Origin: Microvirga massiliensis
GTDB taxonomy: Bacteria; Pseudomonadota; Alphaproteobacteria; Rhizobiales; Beijerinckiaceae
Direction: 5' to 3'
Length of the DNA: 64,000 nt
Assembly (NCBI RefSeq): GCF_001006805.1
Contig: NZ_LN811359.1
Location: 158,730-222,729, forward strand
Shown here: positions 51,777-60,645 of the stretch, piece by piece
Position numbering within the stretch: the first letter of the stretch is position 1
Layout: each line of letters starts with the position of its first letter
Notes under the pieces: generated by a model
Databases searched by the model: none
Told to the model about the DNA's origin: nothing
The model's input: the letters and a program-made list of their open reading frames with translations, nothing else
Translations under genes and position numbers: made by a program

Positions 51777-52898
51777 TCAGGCCACGCGCCGCTCGATCTC
51801 GATCAGCCCGTCCACCAGCCGATCCATGTGGCGTTGGAGGCTGACGTCGGAGCGCAGATAGCGCTTGCCGAGCCCCTTGAACGAGACCGAGCCGTCCTTG
51901 ACAATCACGCCGCAGCTCAGGAGCTCCTCGAACACCTTGGTCGAGTCCAGGGCGGGATGCATGATTTCAATCAGGAAAAAGTTCGAGCGCGAGTCCGGCA
52001 CCATGCGAAAAGCCTTCAGCGCCGACATCCTCTGGGCCACGTAGCCCCGCATCTCCACGATCATCGCGACCGTGCGCTCGATGTGGTCGTCGTCGTCGAG
52101 TGCCGCGGCGGCGCCCGCCGTCTGCGCACACCCCATGTTCCAGGTCGGCTTGATGTTCAGGAGAGGAACGATGCGTTCGGCGGAGGCGACGCCGAAGCCC
52201 GCACGCAAGCCCGCGAGACCGAACGCCTTCGAGAAGGTCCGCAGCACGATCAGGTTCTCGTAATCGCGCACGAGGTGCAGGCTGCCCTCGGTTTCCGTGA
52301 AGTGGATGTAGGCCTCGTCGAGAACGACGAGCGTGTCGCCGGCCGCCTCGCAGACACGCCTGATGTCGGCCTCGCTCATCAGCTTGCCGGACGGGCTGTG
52401 AGGGTTCGTCAGGAAGGCGATGCGCGCTTCCGAAGACCGCATCGTCTCGATGTAGTGGTCAATGCGAAACTCGAACCCGGATCCCATCTCCACGTACACG
52501 GGAACCCGCCCCTCGTTCTCCGCGAAGATGTGATAGATCGGGAAGCAGGGCTTGTACATCACGATCTTGTCGCCCGGCTTGGCGAAAGCGCGAATGACGC
52601 AGGCGATGACTTCCGTCTCGCCAGTCCCGCAGACCACCTGATCGGGCTTGAAACCATATTTCGCAGCGATCTTCTCCCGCAGCCTCTCGGCGGTCCAGCT
52701 CGGGTAGAGGTCGAGCTCGCCGAATGCGCCGGCAACCGCGACAAGGGCCTTGGGAGACGGACCGAGCGGGTTCTCCGCCGAGCCGAGCTTTGCGATTTCC
52801 TCCGGCGCGAAACCGTAGCGCTGGGCGACGTAGGAGCGGGACAGACCGGGCGTATAGGGCTCCCCGGTCACGAGTATCTCGTTGCTCACATAAACCAT
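51777..52898 (-). CDS. HisC-like PLP aminotransferase (class I/II)
   Basis: Protein of 373 aa from ATG 52898, with GGAGAG upstream; ATG 52928 adds 10 residues. KLGSAENPLGPSPKAL, LDLYPSWTAERLREKIAAKY, FLTNPHSPSGK and VVLDEAYIHF are the usual blocks; the PLP lysine is in RTFSKAFGLAGLR at about residue 224. Resembles histidinol-phosphate aminotransferase, but no histidine genes are near, so it likely serves the catabolic cluster. A second view is a decarboxylase-like relative. Confidence 0.86.
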   Translation of the reverse strand: MVYVSNEILVTGEPYTPGLSRSYVAQRYGFAPEEIAKLGSAENPLGPSPKALVAVAGAFGELDLYPSWTAERLREKIAAKYGFKPDQVVCGTGETEVIACVIRAFAKPGDKIVMYKPCFPIYHIFAENEGRVPVYVEMGSGFEFRIDHYIETMRSSEARIAFLTNPHSPSGKLMSEADIRRVCEAAGDTLVVLDEAYIHFTETEGSLHLVRDYENLIVLRTFSKAFGLAGLRAGFGVASAERIVPLLNIKPTWNMGCAQTAGAAAALDDDDHIERTVAMIVEMRGYVAQRMSALKAFRMVPDSRSNFFLIEIMHPALDSTKVFEELLSCGVIVKDGSVSFKGLGKRYLRSDVSLQRHMDRLVDGLIEIERRVA

Positions 52899-53082
52899 GG
52901 TCTCGCTCTCCAGTCGCTGTCTTGTCATGTCCCTTGGCAGCCCGGCGCCGCCATGAATGTAGTGTCACGATTCCGAGGTAATCGCAATACAATCGGCAGA
53001 AAAATTAGACGCAAATGGATATTGTCCTAGTATAATGCTTGAGCCGCACTGTGATGCGCATATGACCCTCCGGGTGAGACTC

Positions 53083-54474
53083 TCAGGCAATAGCGCCCAC
53101 CACCATGGCCTGGGGAATGAGCCGCTCCGCAACGAGGGCGAGCGCAGTCTCCAGCTCGGCACGGTCTTCGACGCTACCGAGGCTGATCCGGATCGCGTTG
53201 GGCACAGGACCTCCCGGAACGGCAAAGTGGTGGGCCGGCGAGACGATGACGCTCTCCTTGAGGAGGTCCACGCACAGCTCCTCGGCCCGCATCGAACGGT
53301 CGACGGGAATCCAGACATGGTAGGCTGGCGCTTCCGCGAGAACACGACGTCCCAGATGGCGCCGTGCCAGCCCGACGCGCGCGGATGCCTCCCGCCGTTG
53401 ATCGGCTACGCAACGGCGTGCGGCCCCTGTCGTGATGAGCCGCGCCGCGATGGCCGCGTGAAGTGACGGCGCCGTCCAGTTCGTCGCGTAAAGGGCGTCC
53501 CGCAGGCGCGGCGCCATGGAGCGCGACGCCGCTAGGAAGCCGACGCGCAGACCGGCACTGAGGCACTTCGACATGCTCGTAACGTAAATCGTCTGCTCGG
53601 GCGCGAGCGCGAAGAGCGTCTCGGTTTCCTCGCCCCCGAGATGCCCGTTGATATCGTCCTCGATCAGCATGATCCCGGCACGCTGAGCCACTCTGACCAG
53701 CTCACGGCGACGGGCGGCATCCAGCGTGGCTCCGGTGGGGTTGTGGGTAACGGGCGTGCAGACGACAGCGCGTGCCTCGTGCCGGCGTGCGGCCTCCTCA
53801 AGGGAGGCCGGGATCATTCCCTTCGCATCGATCGCCACACCGGCAAGGGTGAGACCAAGGAGGTGCGCGATGCGCCGCAGGCCCGCATAATTCACCTCCT
53901 CGCACAGGACGGTGTCACCCGGCCGCGCTACCGCTGCGAGGGCCGTGAGGAGCCCCTCGTTGGCACCCTGCGTGACGATGATCTGCTCGTCTGCGACCTC
54001 GATTCCCCGCTCCGCAAGCCAGATCGTGCCGGCCCGGCGGTGCTCCGGCGAGCCACCGACCGGCTCGTAGCCGAAGAGGCGCACGTCATTATGCGCGGTG
54101 CTCACGTCCGCGAGGGCCTGCGCCAGCGCCGCGGCAACCGGGCCGACGGCGGGACGGTTGATGGCGAGATCCATGGGGCCATCGGCGGGCTCGACAGCGA
54201 TCCCGATCGAGCGCGGGCCGCGGACGTAGGTCCCCGAGCCGCGCCGGCTCGCCAAGAGGCCGCGCCGGTTGAGGTCCGTAATCGCCTTGGTGACCGTCGC
54301 GACCGTCACGCCAAGCAGGCCCGCCAGCTCGCGATGGGGCGGCAGCCGCTGGCCTTCGGACAAGCTTCCCGTCTCGATCGCGTTGGCGATCGCGTCTACG
54401 ATTGTCGTGTACTTGACCGCCGTGTCGCTCCGAATGACAGGCAGCCAATCCGGGATATCCTTGCGATCCGGCAT
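53083..54474 (-). CDS. MocR-type regulator 2 (GntR HTH fused to aminotransferase domain)
   Basis: Protein of 463 aa. HTH: LSEGQRLPPHRELAGLLGVT, VATVTKAITDLNRRGLL. PLP domain: VTQGANEGLLTALAAVARPG, CTPVTHNPTGATLDAARR, IEDDINGHLGG and the PLP lysine in SMSKCLSAGLRVG near residue 300. It lies between the TRAP genes and the aminotransferase on the same strand and probably controls both operons. Paralogue of MocR regulator 1 in architecture. Confidence 0.88.
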   Translation of the reverse strand: MPDRKDIPDWLPVIRSDTAVKYTTIVDAIANAIETGSLSEGQRLPPHRELAGLLGVTVATVTKAITDLNRRGLLASRRGSGTYVRGPRSIGIAVEPADGPMDLAINRPAVGPVAAALAQALADVSTAHNDVRLFGYEPVGGSPEHRRAGTIWLAERGIEVADEQIIVTQGANEGLLTALAAVARPGDTVLCEEVNYAGLRRIAHLLGLTLAGVAIDAKGMIPASLEEAARRHEARAVVCTPVTHNPTGATLDAARRRELVRVAQRAGIMLIEDDINGHLGGEETETLFALAPEQTIYVTSMSKCLSAGLRVGFLAASRSMAPRLRDALYATNWTAPSLHAAIAARLITTGAARRCVADQRREASARVGLARRHLGRRVLAEAPAYHVWIPVDRSMRAEELCVDLLKESVIVSPAHHFAVPGGPVPNAIRISLGSVEDRAELETALALVAERLIPQAMVVGAIA

Positions 54475-54553
54475 CTATCCTCCCGCGTCCGGGCGGCAGC
54501 TGCCGCCGCCTTCCGCGACTCCAGTTCAGCCATGCCCGATCGAGATCCGACGG

Positions 54554-55810
54554 TCATGGACTCGTGAGCCATTCCGCGCCCGGGATATACATCAGCCCGA
54601 GGAGGAACAGGACCAATACAAGGGCGAACGGAAGCGTTCCTCGGAACACGTCCATTACCGGCACATTGCTGATGGCGCTGATGACGAACAGGTTGAGCCC
54701 GATCGGCGGCGTGATCACCGCAAGCTCCATGTTGATGACAAGCAGCACGGCGAAGTGCACCGGGTCGATCCCGGCATTTGTCAGGACCGGCAGGAGGATC
54801 GGCATCGTGATCAGGATGATCGAGATGACTTCGAGGAACATCCCGGCCACGATGAAGAACAGCATGAGCATCAGCAGGAGCTGCCAGCGCTCCAGCTGCA
54901 GCCTTGTCAGATAATCGAAAACCGCATGGGGCACCCGTTCCGACGTGAGTGCGTAGCTGAAGAGGTTCGCGGCCGCGAGGATGAGAAGGATCATGGCGGC
55001 GGTCGAAGCCGAGCCCGTCAGCATGGCGGGGATCTCGCGCAGCGGCACCCGGAATCCGACGACAGCCAGAACGAGCGCGTAAACGCAGGCGATGGCAGCG
55101 CTTTCGGTCGCGGTGAAGAGCCCGGTATTGATCCCGCCGAGGATGATCACAGGCATCAGGAGGATGCCGCTCGCCTGCCAGGTCGCGATCAAGCGCTCGG
55201 ACCATGAGCGGCGTGGCGAAGGCAGCACGCCGGAGCGCCGCCCCATGAAGTACGCCACGACACAAAGGATTCCTGCCAGACAGAGGCCGGGCAACATGGC
55301 CGCCGTGAAGAGCCGGTCGATCGAGATCTCCGTGATCATCCCGTAAATGATCAGCGGGATGGATGGCGGGATCAGAATGCCGAGCCCGCCTGCCGTCGCG
55401 ATGAGCCCGACCGTGAACCGGCGATCGTAGCCGCGCGCGATCATCTCGGGAATCATGACCGAGCCGATTGCTGCAGCTGTGGCGGCCGAGGAGCCGCAGA
55501 TGGCGGAGAAGAACGCGACGGCAATCACCGCCACGACCGGCAGTCCTCCGCGATTATGCCCGATCCAGGCGTCGACCATCGCGATAAGGCACTTAGTGGC
55601 ACCGCTGCGATTGAGGATTTCCGCAGAGAGGATGAAAAACGGGATAGCGAGCAAGCCGCCCGAATTGAGAGTCGCGAAGAGATAGGACGAGAGCGTGCTC
55701 GGATACTCGCCCGTCGAGACGACATATACGAGGCCGGAGAAGATCAGCGCGAAAGCGATCGGCGTCCCGATAAGGACGCTGAGGCCAAAGGCTCCGACGA
55801 CATTCAGCAC
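54554..55810 (-). CDS. dctM: TRAP transporter large permease (DctM)
   Basis: Membrane protein of 418 aa with about 12 helices. GTPIAFALIFSGLVYVVSTG, PFFILSAEILNRSGATKCLI and GSVMIPEMIARGYDRRFTVG, then PPSIPLIIYGMITEISIDRL, are DctM hallmarks. GLNLFVISAISNVPVMDVFR is the conserved C-terminal block. It forms the ion-driven channel with DctQ. Thirty bases separate it from the DctQ gene. Confidence 0.92.
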   Translation of the reverse strand: MLNVVGAFGLSVLIGTPIAFALIFSGLVYVVSTGEYPSTLSSYLFATLNSGGLLAIPFFILSAEILNRSGATKCLIAMVDAWIGHNRGGLPVVAVIAVAFFSAICGSSAATAAAIGSVMIPEMIARGYDRRFTVGLIATAGGLGILIPPSIPLIIYGMITEISIDRLFTAAMLPGLCLAGILCVVAYFMGRRSGVLPSPRRSWSERLIATWQASGILLMPVIILGGINTGLFTATESAAIACVYALVLAVVGFRVPLREIPAMLTGSASTAAMILLILAAANLFSYALTSERVPHAVFDYLTRLQLERWQLLLMLMLFFIVAGMFLEVISIILITMPILLPVLTNAGIDPVHFAVLLVINMELAVITPPIGLNLFVISAISNVPVMDVFRGTLPFALVLVLFLLGLMYIPGAEWLTSP

Positions 55811-55840
55811 CAGGGAACGTCCTCTACAGTGGCAGGTCGG

Positions 55841-56371
55841 TCAGACGACATGCGCATCAGCGGCGGCGTCCTGGGTGGAGCGGGAGCCGGCCGAGATGAT
55901 GAAGTGGAGTCGCTCGATCGTGCGAAGGCTCATCAGAAGCCCTCCGATCGGCATGATCAGTTGCGGAATCCACATCGGGACCTGCACGGTCCCGAGTGTG
56001 CTGTCGCCGAGCAGAAGGCTCTCTTCGATCAGGAGAAAGCCGGAGTAGGTCAGATAGACCGAGACGACCAGTATGATCGTCATCGCGATCAGCTCGAGCA
56101 CGAGCGCAACGTTGGCTGGAACGATATTGCTGAGGATATCGATCCGCACGTGAATGTTGCGCTTTATGCCCAGGCTGGCGGTCAGCATGACACTGAAGAT
56201 CACGCAGAACGTCGCCATCTCATAAAGCCCGCTGATGCCGATGCTGAACACGGAACGCAGCACGATCTGGAGGAAGACGAGGAGCACGGAGACGAAGAGG
56301 AAAAGGCCGCCGACCTGGGTTTCGAACCAGTCCCAGAATCTGACTGCGCGCTGAACGAAAGCCGTCCCCAT
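55841..56371 (-). CDS. dctQ: TRAP transporter small permease (DctQ)
   Basis: Membrane protein of 176 aa with four helices. LLVFLQIVLRSVFSIGISGL with YEMATFCVIFSVMLTASLGI is the central DctQ block. It lies 11 bases after DctP and before DctM, the standard P-Q-M order. N- and C-termini carry mixed charge, as is usual. Confidence 0.88.
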   Translation of the reverse strand: MGTAFVQRAVRFWDWFETQVGGLFLFVSVLLVFLQIVLRSVFSIGISGLYEMATFCVIFSVMLTASLGIKRNIHVRIDILSNIVPANVALVLELIAMTIILVVSVYLTYSGFLLIEESLLLGDSTLGTVQVPMWIPQLIMPIGGLLMSLRTIERLHFIISAGSRSTQDAAADAHVV

Positions 56372-56382
56372 GCTCCCTTCTC

Positions 56383-57366
56383 CTAGTGAGATTGTTGCAC
56401 GTCAGTGATCATCTTCTTGACCTCGTCCGTCGAGGCAGCCCAGACATTCTTCGCGATGTCGGTCCAGACCTGGCGCTGATCCGTGGTCAGGTCGAGGATC
56501 TTCATGCCTCCGCTCGCCAGCGCGGCCTCCGACGCACGGATGTTGTCCAGGGTCTGCTCCTGATTCCACTTCTCGACCTCCTTGACCGCGCGCATGAAGG
56601 CCTCCTGCTGGGCGGCGTCCATGCGCTCCCAGCTGCGCTTGTTCATGGCGACGCCGTATCCGCCGACGCCCCAGAGCGCGCGCGTCATGGTTGTGAGCAC
56701 CTCGCCCCAGCGAGCGGGCGCAGTGTAGGTCGGAGTGGTGATGACGCCGTTCACCACGCCCTGCTGGAGGGCGAGATACACCTCGGTGGCAGGCATGGTG
56801 ATGCTCGTGGCGCCGATGTTCTGCAGCATCATTTCGATCGGCTTGGACGGCGCGACGCGCACCTTCTGGCCCTTGAGCGCGTCCGGGGTCAGCGCGGGCT
56901 CACCCTTCGTGAAGGCGTAGACCGGTCCATCGTGCCAGATCGACAGGCCCTTGAGCCCGCGCTGGTCGAGTTTGCCCAGGAGCGTCTGGCCGATGGGCCC
57001 GCCGAAAACCTCGATCGCCTGCTCGGGCGACTTGAACAGGAAGGGCTGGTAGAAAATGTCCCACGCCGCGTCGATGGCCGAATAGTAGCTCGTATAGGGC
57101 GCAATGATATCGACCTGCCCGCGAACCGCGGCACGAATCTCCTCCGTCGTCGGGACCAGCTGTCCGCCCGGGAACACGTTGATCTTCACGGTCCCGTTCG
57201 AGTATTTCTCGACCAGCTCCGCGAGCTTGTCGGCTGACCGCCCCTTGATCGCGGTGGCCGGCGCCTCGTGCGCCAGCTTCAGAACCACATCGGCAGATTG
57301 CGCGCCGCCGCCGAACCCGATCAGCGCGGCCGCCCCGAAAACGGCGGCAAGCCAGTTCCTGGTCAT
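56383..57366 (-). CDS. dctP: TRAP transporter solute-binding protein (DctP)
   Basis: Periplasmic protein of 327 aa with signal peptide ending at AQSA-DVV. VLKLAHEAPATAIKGRSADK, VFPGGQLVPTTEEIRAAVRG and the late LQQGVVNGVITTPTYTAPAR are DctP hallmarks; LKGQKVRVAPSKPIEMMLQ carries the arginine that normally holds the ligand carboxylate. So the solute is probably an acid. First gene of the minus-strand run, divergent from the AA_synth/enamidase-like pair. Confidence 0.92.
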   Translation of the reverse strand: MTRNWLAAVFGAAALIGFGGGAQSADVVLKLAHEAPATAIKGRSADKLAELVEKYSNGTVKINVFPGGQLVPTTEEIRAAVRGQVDIIAPYTSYYSAIDAAWDIFYQPFLFKSPEQAIEVFGGPIGQTLLGKLDQRGLKGLSIWHDGPVYAFTKGEPALTPDALKGQKVRVAPSKPIEMMLQNIGATSITMPATEVYLALQQGVVNGVITTPTYTAPARWGEVLTTMTRALWGVGGYGVAMNKRSWERMDAAQQEAFMRAVKEVEKWNQEQTLDNIRASEAALASGGMKILDLTTDQRQVWTDIAKNVWAASTDEVKKMITDVQQSH

Positions 57367-57425
57367 TCGTTCACTCCCTGAGTCTCTTATGGCCTCGTCG
57401 GAGCCGGGCTCGTCGACAATCTTGG

Positions 57426-57439
57426 CAGACGAGCGTCTG
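57426..57439. promoter_or_regulatory. Inverted repeat AGACG/CGTCT, site 1
   Basis: CAGACGAGCGTCTG: arms CAGACG and CGTCTG around AG. About 60 bases upstream of dctP. It shares its half-site with the second inverted repeat 15 bases further on, so the pair may be bound by one regulator, most likely the MocR protein of the cluster. Confidence 0.45.
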
Positions 57440-57453
57440 GCCCCACCATCATA

Positions 57454-57464
57454 AGACGCCGTCT
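57454..57464. promoter_or_regulatory. Inverted repeat AGACG/CGTCT, site 2
   Basis: AGACGCCGTCT: arms AGACG and CGTCT around one base. Its centre is about 26 bases from the centre of site 1, that is 2.5 helical turns. A single AGACGC half-site also occurs near 53008, upstream of the aminotransferase gene. Confidence 0.45.
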
Positions 57465-57746
57465 CGGATGGCGCCCAGTTATCCTAGATCACCTGATTTC
57501 CGACGGTCAACAATCAGAATTCAGGAGTGCGATGTAGCGCCGAACGGGTGAGCATCATCGCTCAACCCTGCTGACTTGACTCCGCCGATCCAAGCCATGT
57601 CCTCTCGCGATGGTCCCCTCGGCAATCCTGCTTCCCGGTCGACAGGCAAATCAGCGCCTGAAAAATATCGCTGCAAGTCTGTGGACCCTGAAACTGAGAT
57701 AGGACAATAATTGCCGCGTCGCAGCCATTCTCTTGGAGATCCCGTC

Positions 57747-58316
57747 GTGAAGCTCACCATCCGCCGCTCCTGGACAGTCACCGAGGTGAAATTCGAGGAG
57801 GCCGGGCAACCGGCCAAGGTCCCCCTCCGGAAGGTCGCCGTGGTGGCCGTCGTGCAGAATCCCTTCGCGGGACGGTATGTCGAGGACCTCACGCCAATGA
57901 TCGAGGCCAGCCGGGAGCTCGGCCGACAGCTCGCCGAGGAGGCACGGGTGGCCCTCGGACCGCACGAGGTGCAGAGTTACGGCAAGGGCGGAATTGTCGG
58001 CGTCGCAGGCGAGCAGGAGCATGCCAACGCCCTGCTGACGACGGTATTCGCGGAGCCGTTCCGAGAGGCGGCCGGCGGAGGCAAAGCCTGGATCTCATCG
58101 ATGACGAAGGTCGCCGCCGCAGGCGCCTCGATCGATATCCCGATGAACCACAAGGACGATGTATATGTCCGCTCGCACTATGATGGCATGAGCCTGACGT
58201 TGCCGGGGGCACCCCTGCCGGACGAGATCGCCATCATCTTCTGTCTGTCCAACCGCGGCCGGCTCAATGCACGTGTGGGTGGACTCACGCACGAGGCCGT
58301 GGCGGCCAGGGCATGA
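57747..58316 (+). CDS. AA_synth (DUF1185) family protein
   Basis: Protein of 189 aa from GTG 57747 with GGAG upstream; a TTG at 57711 gives 12 more residues. PLRKVAVVAVVQNPFAGRYV, QSYGKGGIVGVAGEQEHANA, AEPFREAAGGGKAWISSMTK and GASIDIPMNHKDDVYVRSHY are the conserved blocks of the family once called amino-acid synthesis protein. Its reaction is unknown. Overlap by ATGA with the enamidase-like gene implies a shared pathway. Confidence 0.86.
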   Translation: MKLTIRRSWTVTEVKFEEAGQPAKVPLRKVAVVAVVQNPFAGRYVEDLTPMIEASRELGRQLAEEARVALGPHEVQSYGKGGIVGVAGEQEHANALLTTVFAEPFREAAGGGKAWISSMTKVAAAGASIDIPMNHKDDVYVRSHYDGMSLTLPGAPLPDEIAIIFCLSNRGRLNARVGGLTHEAVAARA

Positions 58317-59524
58317 CGATGAGCGCCCTGTTCCAGACCGCGATCGTCAACATCGGAACGATCATCACCGGCGACCTCGCCGAGCCCGTCATTGCAGGCG
58401 ACACCATCATCTGCAGGGATAGCAGCATCGCCATTGTAGGGACGGCGAGCGCGGCGGACGTCGAAGCATGCGACGTGATCATCGACGCCGCGGGCGCGGT
58501 CGCCTGCCCGGGACTGATCGACTCGCATGTGCACATCACATTCGGCGACTACACACCCCGACAGAAGACGGTTGGATTTCTCGAGAGCTACACCCACGGT
58601 GGAATTACGACGGCCATCAGCGCATCCGAGGTTCATGTTCCGGGCCGACCGGGCGATCCGGCCGGTGTGAAGGCTCTCGCCATCGCGGCACGCAAGTGCT
58701 TCGAGCATTTCCGTCCCGGCGGCATGCGCGTCCATGCGGGCGCGGTCATCCTCGAGCCGGGCCTGACGCGCGAGGATTTTGACGAGCTCGCCCGCAATTG
58801 CGTGCGGCTGGCCAAGGCCGGGTTCGGGGCGTTTGCGAGCCCCTACGACTATGCGCCGTTTGTCCGGATGGCCCGCGAGAGCGGCATGATCACCATGGCC
58901 CATACTGGCGGCTCCTCCATCCCGGGCTCGTCGGGCATCTGGGCCGATCCTGTGCTCGCGATGAATCCGGACGTGTCCTTCCATGTGAACGGTGGCCCGG
59001 TCGCAATGCCGGACGCCGACTTTCCCCGCTTGGTCAACGAATCGGCGATCGCTCTGCAGATCTGCACGGCGGGCAACCTGAGGACGGCCTTGCTCGTCGC
59101 CCGGCTGCTTGAGGAGAAGGAGGCCCTGGAGCGCCTGCTCGTCGCGACCGACACTCCGACCGGCAGTGGCATCATGCCCCTGGGCATTCTCTATACCGTG
59201 AGCCACCTCGCCTCCCTCGGCGGCATGGCGCCCGAGATCGCCATCGCTGCGGCAACCGGCAACAACGCCCGCGTGTATGGCCTCAACAGCGGCATCGTCG
59301 CTCGCGGTCGGGACGCCGACATCATCCTGCTCGACGCCTGTGCCGGAGGCGCGACGGGCGATGCGCTGAGCGCGTTGCGCAATGGCGATATCGCTGCCGT
59401 CGGAGCAGTCATCACCGACGGTCGGCCGAGATTCGTCGGACGCAGCCGCAATACGCCGGCTCCGACGCGGTCGATCCGGGTAGCCCGCACAACAGTGATG
59501 AACGATTTCGCCGCACATCACTGA
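58313..59524 (+). CDS. Enamidase-like amidohydrolase
   Basis: Metal-dependent amidohydrolase of 403 aa. The HVH metal motif is at residues 72-74 in PGLIDSHVHITFGDYTPRQK; then SEVHVPGRPGDPAGVKALAI, HTGGSSIPGSS (about 197-207), FHVNGGP (about 223-229) and DTPTGSGIMPLGIL. From memory, these blocks closely match enamidase of Eubacterium barkeri nicotinate fermentation, which opens 6-oxo-1,4,5,6-tetrahydronicotinate to 2-formylglutarate and ammonia. A related cyclic enamide is thus the likely substrate. No reductase or dehydrogenase of the anaerobic nicotinate pathway is adjacent, so the full pathway must differ. Confidence 0.82.
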   Translation: MTMSALFQTAIVNIGTIITGDLAEPVIAGDTIICRDSSIAIVGTASAADVEACDVIIDAAGAVACPGLIDSHVHITFGDYTPRQKTVGFLESYTHGGITTAISASEVHVPGRPGDPAGVKALAIAARKCFEHFRPGGMRVHAGAVILEPGLTREDFDELARNCVRLAKAGFGAFASPYDYAPFVRMARESGMITMAHTGGSSIPGSSGIWADPVLAMNPDVSFHVNGGPVAMPDADFPRLVNESAIALQICTAGNLRTALLVARLLEEKEALERLLVATDTPTGSGIMPLGILYTVSHLASLGGMAPEIAIAAATGNNARVYGLNSGIVARGRDADIILLDACAGGATGDALSALRNGDIAAVGAVITDGRPRFVGRSRNTPAPTRSIRVARTTVMNDFAAHH

Positions 59525-59800
59525 TGTCGGGAGGCCCAGCAACGCCTTTCGCACCCGATCTTCGCCTTGTGTGCCCCGTCGGGGTGGGAGAACTTGGATC
59601 ATCCAGTGCCATCGATGTGGAATGGAAACGCCACGCTTCGTGTGTTCGTCAGCGTGAGCCGCATGCACCGGGAGCGGTAGTGGCGTGGTATGCCGCGGTC
59701 ATGTCGTGGCGTCCCGTCCACGGGCACGCAGGCTCACTGCTAACGAGGCGCAGCCGGCCCACCAAGGGCTTGCGGCAATCGCTCGCAACAGACTGAAGCT

Positions 59801-60403
59801 TCATCTCAGCAAGTCATCCATTGCTGTGATCCTCATCGGACTCGCATCGCGCACCCTGAGGTAGCTCGCCTCATCGATCTGGTGGATCTCACTCACCAGG
59901 AGGATTTCCCCGTCTGAAAGCATGGCGGGAGTCCAGCAGCATTCGCTGTAGCGCAGATCGGCAATGCCGGCCGGCCGCCACGGATTGACTACGGTAACGC
60001 TTGCGATCTCGCCCCTGAAGAACCCGACCGTCAGCGCCTCCCGCCACTGCTGCTCCAATACATCAGTGAACAACACGCGATAATCCAGGTGCTGGAGCTG
60101 GACGGGTGTCACGCCGTGAAGCATGGCAGCGTTAAGGGAGGCTGCGTGATTGCGACCGTTCCTGTCGGCCAGTTTCACAGCCATGAGAGAACAGCGGATC
60201 CGGTGATACACAATGCAGTCGTTGCGGAGAGTCGCCGAGATAAGGTCGCGCAGCTTTCTCTGAATGCTGAGGTCAGGGGTGTGATTTCCGCGCTCCCATC
60301 GGGAGATCGTTGCCTGCTCGACGCCAAGAACCTCCGCCAGGGCTGCTTGTGTCAGCCCATTGATCATACGGTACCGCTTGATCAGGCCATCCCAGGCACT
60401 CAT
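59801..60403 (-). CDS. XRE-family HTH protein with uncharacterised C-terminal domain
   Basis: Protein of 200 aa. The HTH fills residues 1-60: LIKRYRMINGLTQAALAEVL, GVEQATISRWERGNHTPDLS. The C-terminal 140 residues (FFRGEIASVTVVNPWRPAGI, LRYSECCWTPAMLSDGEILL) do not look like a cupin and I do not recognise the fold; a ligand-sensing domain is a fair guess. Divergent from a polyamine-type ABC operon, which it may control. 59525-59800 holds no gene I can support. Confidence 0.8.
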   Translation of the reverse strand: MSAWDGLIKRYRMINGLTQAALAEVLGVEQATISRWERGNHTPDLSIQRKLRDLISATLRNDCIVYHRIRCSLMAVKLADRNGRNHAASLNAAMLHGVTPVQLQHLDYRVLFTDVLEQQWREALTVGFFRGEIASVTVVNPWRPAGIADLRYSECCWTPAMLSDGEILLVSEIHQIDEASYLRVRDASPMRITAMDDLLR

Positions 60404-60645
60404 TCATTCAGCCTTATACGCATATATTCGCTCTGACCTCGGTTCCTTCCCCCAGTTATGATCAGCATCATGGGGTAAGGATCATCAGGATTTCAAGTGG
60501 GCCGGGGTGCGATCCGGATGGACCCGGAGATCGCGCCCCGGCGCCCGGCGAAAGCTCCTGCTGGCCGCGCCCACCTTTGGATGCCCCCGTCAAGCGCTTT
60601 GGAGCATCAACCCATGCAATGGCTGAGCCAACTCGCGAGGACGTC

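Larger units (their letters stand above)
57367..57746. other. Divergent control region between TRAP operon and AA_synth/enamidase-like operon
   Basis: About 380 bases with no gene. It should hold the promoters of both divergent operons. Two nearby inverted repeats with the same AGACG/CGTCT half-sites stand out (57426-57439 and 57454-57464). No clear -35/-10 pair is evident to me. Confidence 0.55.

Noticed and set aside
51630..53030. Long plus-strand frame opposite the aminotransferase
   Set aside because: Antisense shadow crossing from hyuA into the aminotransferase and intergenic region; no family pattern.
58178..59668. Long minus-strand frame opposite the enamidase-like gene
   Set aside because: Antisense shadow with His/Asp/Arg-rich content; the plus-strand gene is well supported.
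59524..59796. Plus-strand frame after the enamidase-like gene
   Set aside because: No ribosome site, no recognisable fold, and Arg/Ser/Pro-rich content typical of chance frames.
60458..60471. Small dyad ATGAT-CAGC-ATCAT between XRE and polyamine-type operon 2
   Set aside because: Only 5-base arms; such dyads are expected by chance at this length, so I do not call it an operator.
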